In this document: piece by piece, positions 33,409-43,700 of the stretch | Layout of the letters: each line of letters opens with the position of its first letter | How positions within the stretch are numbered: position 1 is the first letter of the stretch | DNA from: Loripinus fragilis | Lineage: Eukaryota; Mollusca; Bivalvia; Lucinida; Lucinidae | Direction: 5' to 3' | Assembly: GCA_964019695.1 (NCBI GenBank) | Contig: OZ026520.1 | Span: 25,868,130-25,932,129, forward strand | DNA length: 64,000 nt | Translations under genes and position numbers: made by a program | The notes under the pieces: model-generated | Told to the model about the DNA's origin: nothing | Databases searched by the model: none | What the model saw: the letters and a program-made list of their open reading frames with translations, nothing else

Positions 33409-33553
33409 TGTCAGGATATATACTATAGATGACTCATGCACTCTCGCAGCAGCAATATAATCTTGAAAGCTTAACCCACATTGTCACTTGTTCGTATATA
33501 CTTGTAGAATAAGTAGTAATAGTACATACCGTATTGTCTCTAAATATATTACA
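33409..33553 (+). repeat. 5' LTR
   Basis: 145 bp, TGTCAGG...ATTACA, starting TG and ending CA. It differs from the 3' LTR at about four positions (near 33465-33468, a one-base length difference near 33520, and one substitution soon after), i.e. about 97% identical. Confidence 0.93.
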
Positions 33554-33565
33554 TGGTGTCAGAAG
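33554..33565 (+). promoter_or_regulatory. Primer binding site (tRNA-Leu type)
   Basis: tggtgtcagaag directly abuts the LTR and is complementary to the 3' end of metazoan tRNA-Leu including CCA. Confidence 0.82.
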
Positions 33566-33611
33566 AAACAATTTGGATTTAATTTAATTCTGAAAGAGGA
33601 AAATAAGCAAA

Positions 33612-34520
33612 ATGGAACGATTACAACCACCAAGTGCACTATGTTTAACTGGAAATTTGTTGGAAAATTGGAGGCGGTTTCAACAACAGTTCGAAATTCA
33701 CATGACAGCAACTGGAATTGCAGAAAAAGAAAACAGTATAAAATCAAGTACATTTCTTCATGTGATTGGACCTGATAGTTTAGAAATTTACAACACTTTC
33801 ACTTGGGCAACAGATGGCGACAACATGAAATTAGACAAAATTATGGAGAAATTTAAAGCGTATTGCAATCCTAGAAAGAACTGAACATATGAGAGACACA
33901 TTTTCAATACAAGAAATCAGCATGCTGGGGAGAACATAGATGCATATGTGACAGACTTGAAAAACAAAGCAAGTTTGTGTGAATTTACTACTTTGAAAGA
34001 CTCAATAATTAGGGACAGGATAGTATGCGGTATTAGAAGTGACGAAGTAAGAGCCAGGCTGTTGAGGGACCCAGACATTACGTTAGTAAAGGCAATAGAT
34101 GCATGTCGGGCGGCTGAGACAAGTCAGACACAATTGAAAGGTCTGACTGAGGAAAAGCCAATTGATTTCGTCCAAAAGAGAGGAATTTTTAAGCCTAGAC
34201 AGAATCCTGCAAAGAATGGAGCAGCACAGCAACCTCATAAACAGCAGCCACGCAAGGATCCGTCACATTCATACAAGTGTCAAAGATGTGGATATACTCA
34301 TGAAAAAAAGAAATGTCCTGCTTTTGGAAAGAAATGTAGAAACTGTTCAAAGCTGAATCATTTTGCAAAAATGTGTAAAAGACAGAAAGTACATGCGTTA
34401 GATGGAACTAACCAGAGTGATGACTCGGATTGGGAATATGAACAGTATTTTATGGAATCGATTGAAAATGACTTGACACAGGAAAAAGATTGGAAAATAG
34501 TAGTTGAAATAAGTGTTTAA
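33612..34520 (+). pseudogene. Ty3/gypsy gag, one internal stop
   Basis: Starts MERLQPPSALCLTGNLLENW. The frame is interrupted by TGA at 33882-33884 and resumes in the same frame, through a capsid-like region, to two zinc knuckles (CQRCGYTHEKKKC and CRNCSKLNHFAKMC; about 34277-34377). It ends at TAA 34518-34520, after which pol continues in the same frame. The product would form the particle and bind element RNA. As it stands it is nonsense-mutated. Confidence 0.85.
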
Positions 34521-34529
34521 AAGCTTGAA

Positions 34530-37500
34530 ATGAAATTGGATACTGGATCACAGGTAAATGTTCTACCTTTCAAAATATACAATAGACTGAGCAGTAGTCC
34601 ATTGAGAAAATCAAGATGCAGACTTATTTCATATTCAGGACATAAACTGAACACAATTGGTAAGGCTACACTACTAGTTGGAACAAGAGAGAAATTCACA
34701 CCAGTAGAATTTCAAGTTGTAGATCACAAATCACAGCCTGTTTTGGGTTTACAGACATGTCTAGACTTACAGTTGATTAAAAGGATGTATACAGTGAACA
34801 CTGAAGATCCTAATCAGTTGTTAAATGAATACAAGGATGTATTTAAAGGACTCGGATGCCTACCTGGAGATTATAATATTCAACTCCAAGACGATGCGAA
34901 ACCAGTTATTTACCCACCTAGGAAAATACCATTTGCTCAAAGGTCAAAGGTCAAAAAAGAGCTAGATAGAATGGTAAGGGATGGAGTGATTGAGCCAGTT
35001 AGTGAGCCGTCAGACTGGGTAAACAGCATTGTAGTTGCTGAAAAAGCAAATAAAAAGGATGTAAGGATATGTCTTGATCCTTGGGATTTGAATAAGTACA
35101 TAAAAAGCGAGCATTATCCAATGAAAACTGTCGAGGAGGTAGCTGCGATGGTTGATGGAGCTTCTGTTTTTAGTGTATGCGATGCCAGCTCTGGATTTTG
35201 GCAAATAAGACTGAGAGAGGACTGTACAAATATGACTGTGTTTAATACACCATTTGGCAGGTATAAATTTCTCAGAATGCCATTTGGACTTTCCAGTTCG
35301 CCAGAAGTGTGGCAAAGAAATGTATGTCAACTATACGAGAACGTGGAAGGGTGTGCAGTCATCGCAGACGACATATTAGTATGGGGTAGTGACATTGAGG
35401 AACATAATAAGAGATTACAGGCCGTGTTACAGAAAGCTAGAGACTCGAATCTTAAATTGAACAGGTCAAAACTTAAAATAGGGCTACCTGAAGTAACCTC
35501 TGTTGGTCACACCTTCACAACGCAAGGCTTAAAAGTGAGTGAAAGCCATGTTGAGGCTATTTTGCAAATGGAAGAGCCACAGGACAAAACTGAGCTTATG
35601 AGATTTAATGGAATGATCAATTACCTAGGAAAATATATTCCAAACTTGTCAAGTTTAAATAAGCCTTTGAGACAATTGCTAGAAAAAGATGTTGCTTGGC
35701 ATTGGACTGAGGAACATACAAAATGTTTTCAGCAGTTAAAGGAGGTTATCACCAAAGCACCAGTTTTGAAATATTATGATCAAAATCAAGGGCAAATAAC
35801 CCTACAAGTTGATGCTTCCAAGGATGGTTTAGGTGGATGCATAATGCAGAATGGACAGCCTATAGCTTATAGATCTAGGTCATTGACAAAAACAGAACAG
35901 AACTATGCACAAATTGAGAAAGAAATGTTGGGGATTGTGTATGGAGCAACCAAGTTTCATTCCTATATTTTTGGTCAGAAAGTAACTGTAGAAAGTGATC
36001 ACCGTGCATTGGAGATACTGTTTAAGAAGCCATTATATCTTGTGCCACCCAGGATAGCTAAAATGATGTTGAAAGTCCAGAAATATGACTTGCATGTGGT
36101 TTTCAAACCAGGCAAAGAAATGTTCATCAGTGACACTTTAAGCAGAAAGCCATTGAAAACAACAGAAGGAAATGAAAACTGTAGAGAGTTTACGGTATTC
36201 AGCATTGGGAATATACCAGTCAGCCAGGAAATTATGTCAAAGATAAGGCATGAAACTGAAAATGATATGGTGTTGATTAAACTTAGAGAAACAGTTCTAC
36301 AGGGTTGGCCACAAATTAAGCAAAAGGTTGATCTTTGTTTGAGAGAGTACTGGAATTTTCGTGATGAACTGAGTGAAATGGATGGATTTTTATTGAAAGG
36401 AGAAAGACTGATTGTACCAAAAAGTATGCATAAAGAAATGCTTGATAAAATCCATAATGTAGACCATCTAGGAGTTCAGAAATGCCTTAGGAGAGCTCAG
36501 GAAATTGTATTTTGGCCAGGAATAAATGGTCAAATAAGGGACAAGGTAGCTTCATGTGAAATCTGTAATGATTTCAGAAATAAGCAGGCAAAGCAACCTA
36601 TGAAAGGACATGAAATTCCTGAGATGCTATGGCAGATTTTAGGAACTGATTTGTTCGAATTAGATGGACAGCACTATTTGGTATTAGTGGATTACTATTC
36701 GAAGTTCTTTGAAGTATCTAAAGTTAATGGAACAGGTACTGAGGATACAATAAATGCTTTGAAGCAGCACTTTGCGCGACATGGAATAGGAGAGAAGCTA
36801 ATTTCGGACAATGGTCCTAGTTATGCTAGCCAAAGGTTCGCAGAGTTCGCGAACACCTATCAGTTTGAACATATAACGTCCAGTCCAAGGTACGCGAGAT
36901 CAAAACGGTATGGCTGAAAGAACAGTCAAAACTGTGAAAAAACTGTTAATGAAAGCAAAAAAGAGTGGACATGACCCATATCTTGCTCTCTTAGAACTGA
37001 GAAATACACCTTTGGGTGGTCTAGAATCGCCAGTTCAACTTCTGTATGGGCGTAGAACTAGGACAGTTTTACCAATCAAGCCCTCATTGTTGAAACCAGA
37101 GAAAGTTGAAACAAATGTTCCTTTGGTATTGAATGAAAAACAGCAAGAACAGAAACGTTTTTATGATAGAAACACAAAACCGTTAAAACCGCTAAAACCA
37201 GGTGATCAGGTCAGAATCTGATCTGATAAGAAACGTTGGGAACCAGGATTTGTTGAAAGCAAATGCCCAGAACCAAGATCATTTAACATAAAAACTGATT
37301 CGGGCTCGATATTAAGAAGAAACCGGGAACACATACTCAAAACGGAGGAAAATAGAACGAAACAACAACAATTCGACTTAGATGATGCAAATCAGGATGA
37401 CAACATAGTACATGTACAGGAACCAGCACAACCGATACCTTCAGGATAGAAAACTACAGCTAGTGGTCGCGTTGTTAGGATGCCTAAACGATTTGAAGAT

Positions 37501-37536
37501 TTCGTTGTCATTGGATATGGATTAAGATCAGTATAA
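34530..37536 (+). pseudogene. Ty3/gypsy pol (PR-RT-RNaseH-IN), frameshifted
   Basis: The first open part, 34530-36917, has the protease motif LDTGSQVN, reverse transcriptase with FWQIRL, FLRMPFGL and the catalytic IADD (35360-35380), and RNase H with LQVDASKDGLGG and ESDHRALE. The integrase follows, with an HHCC zinc finger (H...H...CEIC, about 36430-36570) and the acidic residues in LGTDLF and SDNGPS. A one-base length change near 36900, just past the second acidic motif, shifts the frame. The distal integrase continues at 36910-37221, with further in-frame stops TGA (37219-37221) and TAG (37447-37449) before the final TAA at 37534-37536. The domains are clear; the copy is not translatable as one protein. 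Confidence 0.9.
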
Positions 37537-37557
37537 AAAGTTTAAATGCGTATGTTA

Positions 37558-37615
37558 CAATATAGTGTTCAAAATAGTGTTCAAAATAGTGTTCAAAATA
37601 GTGTTCAAAATAATA
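37558..37615 (+). repeat. 12-bp tandem repeat in element 3' UTR
   Basis: About four copies of tagtgttcaaaa between pol and the 3' LTR. Confidence 0.8.
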
Positions 37616-38103
37616 AACATCTTATTATGCAGTCTGGTCAAATACTAGGTTTAATTTGTTTTTATTAATGATCATTGTCTATTATTATTATTGGTTTTTT
37701 TTTAATCAGCGCATATTATAAAAGTACTTCAGACCATGTAATGAGATGTTTTCTGTTATCACAGTGTAGTGCTTATTCTCATTTCTAATTTTTGGAATAC
37801 AGTGTAGAAGAAAACCAAATTCCAAAGGATTAATGTTGATAATGTTTATTTAACTGAGAGCCGCACATAAATTTATCGCAACCTAATTACTTTCAGATTA
37901 TCACCCGGACTCTGAGGCCAGCAGAAACAGTCAACGGCTTGTTATCAAATGATTAATGACGGTGTACTGAAAGAACTGCCACTCCCATTCATGAAATAAA
38001 GTTCAGTGATTCATTCATGATTTTAATGCAGATTTCTTTTGTGAATATAATTTTAAATTAAAGATCAGGTTAATTAATAATTTAAAGATCTTAAGAGGGG
38101 AGA

Positions 38104-38249
38104 TGTCAGGATATATACTATAGATGACTCATGCACTCTCGCAGCAGCAATATAATCTTGCAGGCTTAACCCACATTGTCACTTGTTCGTATATACTTGT
38201 AGAATAAAGTAGTTATAGTACATACCGTATTGTCTCTAAATATATTACA
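38104..38249 (+). repeat. 3' LTR
   Basis: 146 bp, matching the 5' LTR at about 97%. Preceded by the polypurine tract aagaggggaga (about 38093-38103) and followed by target duplication ggtag. Confidence 0.93.
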
Positions 38250-38253
38250 GGTA

Positions 38254-38545
38254 GGGGGATTGGGGGTCCAGGCCCAGGTCCATCTGCCATATAAAAATCT
38301 CTGAAAACTTTTTTTTGTCCTCAACTTATTTTACAGAAGTCCAATAGTTTATTTAAAAAAAAAAAATTTTCCAAGGTTCTAGAGGGGGTCCAACATTTTT
38401 TCCAGGGGGTGGGGAATCCAACCTTTTTCCAGGGGGGGGGGGGGGGCAATTGCTTATTCCATAGAGAACCCCATATAATTTATGTGTTTCCAGGGGTACT
38501 GGACCCTTTGCCCCCCCCCCCCCCCCCCCCTCTGAATCCGTGCAT
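38254..38545. repeat. Host repeat interrupted by the LTR element, with poly-G/poly-C tracts
   Basis: The left side of the LTR insertion has atacatgcgcggatccagga (33375-33394) and the right end near 38530-38548 has the inverse-like ctctgaatccgtgcatgcaa. The LTR element therefore landed inside an older element with such ends. It contains long G (about 38430) and C (about 38513-38530) tracts. Confidence 0.5.
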
Positions 38546-38756
38546 GCAATATTTGGATCAACTGGATCGGGTGACAAAAGTTAGATATTAGAAAAAAGTT
38601 ATCAATTTTGAACCTCCCTGAGTGTCACTATATGTAAACATGGTGTCTGGGAAAACAACAATAGAGGCATGATCAAAATCCAAATTATTTGTCACTTCAG
38701 AGTCAGAACCCAAAGGTCAAACCATTGCATTTTAACTTTTGCATTCAAACTTTAAA

Positions 38757-38968
38757 ACATGCCATCTGCTGATAAACGTTGTAAACACTTTGGACCCAGA
38801 TCAGGCCCAACAATCTGTCCGGGCCTTTCAGGGTCCAGACTGTTTGACACTTGAAAGTTTATGACAAGCTGAAGTTAAACCGATATATTTTAACAATGCG
38901 TTAAACTTTTACATGACATTGTTATCTTCTGATAACCCTTTGCAAATAGTTTGGACCCAGATCAGACC
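38757..38968. repeat. H2-like repeat copies flanking the LINE fragment
   Basis: Contains gcc-atctgctgataaacgt, ttggacccagatcaggccc and ctgtttgacacttgaaag. The same text recurs at 40185-40350 on the other side of the LINE, so the LINE inserted into an H2-related repeat cluster. Confidence 0.6.
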
Positions 38969-38969
38969 C

Positions 38970-40168
38970 GACCTTCATCTTCATCTTCCGGATACAGGTC
39001 AGAAATTCAAAACTGGAATGTAACTTTGACCACGGTGAGGTTACGACAAGTCGGTCGACTCTCAAGAGTATGTACAGTAAAAGATTCCAATTTTTACAGT
39101 TAAAATTATATACAACGGTTGGCTTGTTACGCTGTGGACAGGGGCTGGACTGCTACCCTGGCATGAAGGGCAGTCTTGAAGGCCTCGATATCCTGCATGT
39201 CTGTAATAGAAGATGGTAGCTTGTTCCAGTCCTGTATGGTCCTAGGGAAAAACGACATCTTATACACTGTCACGCTGGTGTATGGAACGAAAAGCCTCTG
39301 TGACCCTCGCGTTCTGCTGTCGTTTGACCAGACAATGGATTCTGCCTCCAGGATCTCGACCAAGTTGTGTTTAATCTTGAAGAGCATTGTTAAACGTTGC
39401 ATCTTCCGATGGTCTTGAAGTGTTTCCCAGCCTAGGGAGTTAACCATTGCTGTGACACATCCTTGGGTCCGCTCCGTGTAGTTGTTACAAGCATAGCCTG
39501 CAGCGCGGTGCTGGACTTTGTCGAGGTAGTCGGCATCCTCTGTCTTGTATGGATCCCAGGTTGAGGAAGCATACTCCATTGTTGGACGGACCATGGACTT
39601 GTATGTTGTTGACCTGACCTGTTTGCTGCAATCCTTGAGGTTGCGCCTGAGGAATCCAAGGGTACGTGAGGCCTTAGCAGCTGTTGCTTGGGTGTGCTTC
39701 TGTCATTGAAGGTCGTCACTGAAGGTCACTCCAAGGTATTTGGCGCTGTCTGAGACTTGTAGGCGTTGACCGTGGAGAAAATAGTTGGTCTCCCTGCGGT
39801 ACCGCTTGTTGGTTGTGATTCTCAGCACTGTACACTTTTCCGGGTGGAAGCTCATCTGCCACTTGGATTCCCAGTCCTCCAGAGCAGTTAGATCTTCTTG
39901 TAATTTGATAGAATCCCCATCGTTCACAATGTGCCTGTACAAGAGTGTGTCATCGGCAAACAAATTAGCCTTGGATGATTTGCAGACAGTGGGTAGGTCG
40001 TTAATGTAAATAAGGAAAAGGAGGGGACCAAGGGCTGTTCCCTGTGAAATCCCTGATAGAACATCCAGTTTCTCTGATGTGCATCCCTCTACAAGGACCT
40101 GTTGTGTTCTTCCATGTAAGAATGATGAAATCCATTGAAGGGTGTTGTCACGTATGCCGTAGAAGCTG
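38970..40168 (-). mobile_element. 5'-truncated non-LTR retrotransposon (Jockey/CR1 type)
   Basis: A minus-strand element retaining only the C-terminal half of reverse transcriptase and a 3' UTR, with a short (GAAGAT)n tail at about 38970-38990. The break at about 40168 is where RT similarity stops and the H2-like flanking repeat begins. It lies about 440 bp upstream of the QARS1 start codon. Confidence 0.78.
39127..40168 (-). pseudogene. LINE reverse transcriptase C-terminal part, broken
   Basis: Minus-strand translation in pieces: FYGIRDNTLQWISSFLHGRT (about 40150-40090), SGISQGTALGPLLFLIYIND (about 40060-40010), the catalytic FADDTLLY (about 39960), then SDSAKYLGVTFSDDLQ, frame changes near 39710 and 39600, and a thumb region RPTMEYASSTWDPYK to the stop at 39127. 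The endonuclease and N-terminal RT are absent. Confidence 0.8.
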
Positions 40169-40382
40169 GATTTAAGCAGAAGCCTTCTGTCCGGGCCTTA
40201 TCGGGGTTCAGACTGTTTGACACTTTAAAGGTTATGACAAGCTGAAGTTGAACCGATATATCTAAACTTTGCGTTAAACATTTACATGACACTGTCCTCT
40301 GCTGATAACCCTTTGCAAACAATCTGGACCCAGATCAGGCCTGACAAGATAATGAGCCTACGTATATACTCGGACCCAAATA

Positions 40383-40430
40383 AATCTCGCCGAATTTCAA
40401 CCAAGGCATGGAAGCGGCGAGGCCTGTTTA
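40383..40430. repeat. 48-bp repeat fragment (second copy 40935-40980)
   Basis: The text aaccaaggcatggaagcggc gaggcctgttt recurs at 40935-40980 within a bounded repeat in QARS1 intron 1. The copies flank exon 1. Probably a fragment of the same mobile element rather than a promoter motif. Confidence 0.6.
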
Positions 40431-40604
40431 TTGAGTTCGAGGTATATATGAAAATATCAGAGTATCCCCCACCCCGCCCCGACTTCCTCTGAGAAGAAGT
40501 ATCGGTCGAATGAACGTGTCGGTGAACTGTCTTGTCGGTGAACTATCTTGTTTCCGTTCCTTCCAGCTCGGTAGTTTCCGTGATTCGCACGTTGAAGAAA
40601 AAAC

Positions 40605-40718
40605 ATGTCGGACGAACTCGTGGGTTTGTTTACCGGTGCCGGTTTAAGCGAACAGAAAGCAAAAGAAACAATTAAGAATGAGGTGGTTTCGAGCTGCTTC
40701 AAGCAAGCAATCGATCAG
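40605..40718 (+). CDS. QARS1: QARS1 exon 1
   Basis: ATG in the context aaacATGtcgg opens 38 codons ending ATC GAT CAG before gttatt. It encodes LVGLFTGAGLSEQKAKETIK, the conserved start of QARS. The donor is non-optimal (gttatt) but phase 0 fits exon 2. Confidence 0.9.
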
Positions 40719-43700
40719 GTTATTATTTCTTAATTATCAATCCTCGGTGATCCAATAAAGTACATATGATGCAATTTGATGGCAATGTATAAATGAACAC
40801 TAATTCGGATTTCACTAGTTTTCGGCATAGGGTGTGTTTCTTTGGCTTCGCCGGGCGTAAGCTGGTTGTAGTTTATAACCAGCGTGGCACTCAATTGATT
40901 TGGATCACGTGGCGGCTCACTACAGGCGTACGCCAATCTCGCCAAATTCAACCAAGGCATGGAAGCTGCGAGGCCTGTTTCATCTCTTAACCATTCGTAC
41001 CACAAAGTTAGTACTGAACATGCGCCATTTTGCTTGATTGCAGCGGCTTAAAACTAACTACTCATCCCCGGTCATGTGATTGGCGTAAGCGGGAGACGCA
41101 GGCTAGGCAGAGGCGTACGCCTTTTTGGTGCCAAAGAAACATAGCCATAGTTTGTGTTGAATATTGCACCAGGAGGCCATAGGCAGCGACGAAATGCCAA
41201 AACAGAAATACAACAACAATTTTCTGCTAAAACTGGCCACTTACCTGGTATGTTCGTAGGTTCTTATAAAAATCAAGCGATGTGCACAGCAGGTCAAGAC
41301 AAATCCTCAGGGTCAATACGCCCATGTCAACCCACCCCATTCCTATTTGCATTGGAGACTGTTTCATGCACATGTAGAAAGACCCTGATGCATCGATAGA
41401 GAGTCTTTCATGCTACAACTATTCAAAACATTAGTATATTTACCAAGAAGATGTGGACATGCAATCGACAGGTGGTTTTTATTGCATGTGCAAGCAGCGA
41501 AAGTTAAGGCTAGTCTGCGCATTTTGGCAGTCTCACAGAGCCTTTGCTACACCCATTCAAAACATAAGTACATTGAGAAGACGTAGACACGCAATTGACG
41601 GTTGTTCTCATAAAGTTTTGATACATTAGCAAGCAGTGCATGCACTCTGTAAAATAGGTTGAGGACTAAGAAAGTACCTGTCAGAACTTGTTTTTAAATA
41701 TTACTGTCACAATAGTACGAAATTATCAGTTGTTCACAATCGTTTATCGGGCAGTAAACAAAGAAACTACAATTTGTGATGGCAATCCATGCAAGACACT
41801 AGGGCTGCCACGTTTACGAAATTTGGTAAACGTTTACACGAGTTCCAGTAACCTAAACGATTCCGTTTACACGTAACTTCCAGATTGATTTTTTTTCATT
41901 ATGCAGATCGGTAAAATGGCCGATATATTCCCTAAAAACCATTTGAAAAATGAACCTTGTGCAAATATTTGTAATTGTTTCTGGCTGGGTGTTGTGATAG
42001 TACTCATTTCAAGTAATTGGAAAGTAATTGCAACATGCGCAGACTCCTCCATTAAGGACATTTTCTTCAGTTGCAAGCGTGTAATTAATGAGTGGACACA
42101 CACAAGACATAACTGCAAATCATCACATACGCTTCAATACACACGCTGACAAGAAGTAAACAAAACAATTCACTTGCGTCTCCTCTTTGCCTTTACATAA
42201 ATAGCTGTTAAAAATGTAGGAATATAAATGTTCCAAGCAGTGACTGAGTGAGACAATATTAGGGACATTTTTGATGCCCCTCAACCATGTCCGCCATAAT
42301 TTCTAATTGCGGATTTGCGGTAGATACTTTATCAAATACAGCGGAATCTGAGAAAACAAACAATCTGATTGATGATCCAATTCGAGATGTGACGTATCGC
42401 TGTTTAAAAGAATATTCTTTCATTAGGAAATGCTATTTATAAACCACGACGCTTGTCACGTGCTAAAGTTCGTGTAAACGGTAGGTCAATTTTGTAAACG
42501 TTTATTGCAGAAACACGAAACGGTGCCGTTTACACGTGTAAACGTTGCAGCCCTACAAGACACTACTTTACCATGTTAGTAAGTATCACAGGAAACACAG
42601 GGTCACAGCAGATGTACATTTTCATCATCTTTTCCATTTAAATGTTTTCAAATTCTAGTTTGAACTGTAGAACGAACATTCTAATACAGTATAAAAATGT
42701 ATGCACTATTTTCGTTTATTGCATACTAAGATTCAAAAGAAAACTGAGAGTGTCAAAGTCACAATGAAATATGGCAGCCTCTTAAAGACATCAAGGGACT
42801 AGGGATTTACTACAAACAAAAATTACAAAATAAGAAGTACTCAAGAGCGGCGTAATCTTCTATTTGTTGATTTTATTAAAACAATCGTAAAACTATAAGA
42901 TAGCACTAGCAACGATCTCATTCAGCTTGGAATGAGCTCCGGCCGCTGGAATGATCTCTATTAATATTTTCTTCATTATTTGTTTAAATAATTATCATCA
43001 TTGTCTTGTTTTTACCTGATAGGTGGTACAGAGTGCTTGTTCAACCAGGACTAGCATACCAGTCCTGTATTTTTCATGTAAAACAATAAATTATGCACAG
43101 ATGTGTCTAATTTGACAAAAAGCTTGGGAAAAACAACTTCGTGTCAAGGTTGGGCGGTCCAAACCACCCCCGGTTTTAATCAGCGGTTTTAACCGGTTAA
43201 AACCGCCCTAGTCAATATACCAAAAAGTGGTCAATACTGGTCAATATGAATCTGAGTGGTCGATTGAAAATTTTAAGTTGCCGTTTTAGTGGTGGACTGA
43301 GATATTAGGTAAGGTTTTATGTTATATTTATCGGAAAAAAAAAACAAAACTGTTACATCCCTGCCAAGGGCACTTTTCACCTTAGCACTGGCTTCTGCAT
43401 TACAGTCCAGACACCTAAAAATATATAGTCTTTTTATTATCATTAAGGGCAGAATAGAATAACCATACAGCCTAACAGGTTTTTTTTCATCATTTTGAGA
43501 CAATAACAGTAATTAATGACACAGGTAAAATTGTTAACTTAACTGATAACAGCAGATGACAGAATGACCACACTTTCACACCTCTGTATTAACACAGACG
43601 CCAGTGAATTAGCCAATACATTTTAAGCTCAGTGATTGGATAGATCAAATAAACTGGACACACCCTCTTCAGTCTGAGAGACATGTCCAGTGTTTTGACA

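Larger units (their letters stand above)
33409..38249 (+). mobile_element. Ty3/gypsy LTR retrotransposon, full-length, ORFs broken
   Basis: A complete element of 4,841 bp, bounded by LTRs (33409-33553 and 38104-38249) and a perfect 5-bp target duplication ggtag (33404-33408, 38250-38254). It has a tRNA-Leu-type primer binding site right after the 5' LTR and a purine tract (aagaggggaga) right before the 3' LTR. The order gag, protease, RT, RNase H, integrase is that of Ty3/gypsy. A single continuous frame for gag and pol (interrupted only by stops) and the tRNA-Leu primer resemble the Mag/Steamer-like group of bivalves. The copy carries at least four in-frame stops and one frameshift, so it is defective. 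Confidence 0.93.

Noticed and set aside
38353..38591. Pro/Gly-rich ORFs
   Set aside because: They arise from poly-G and poly-C tracts, whose lengths are unreliable.
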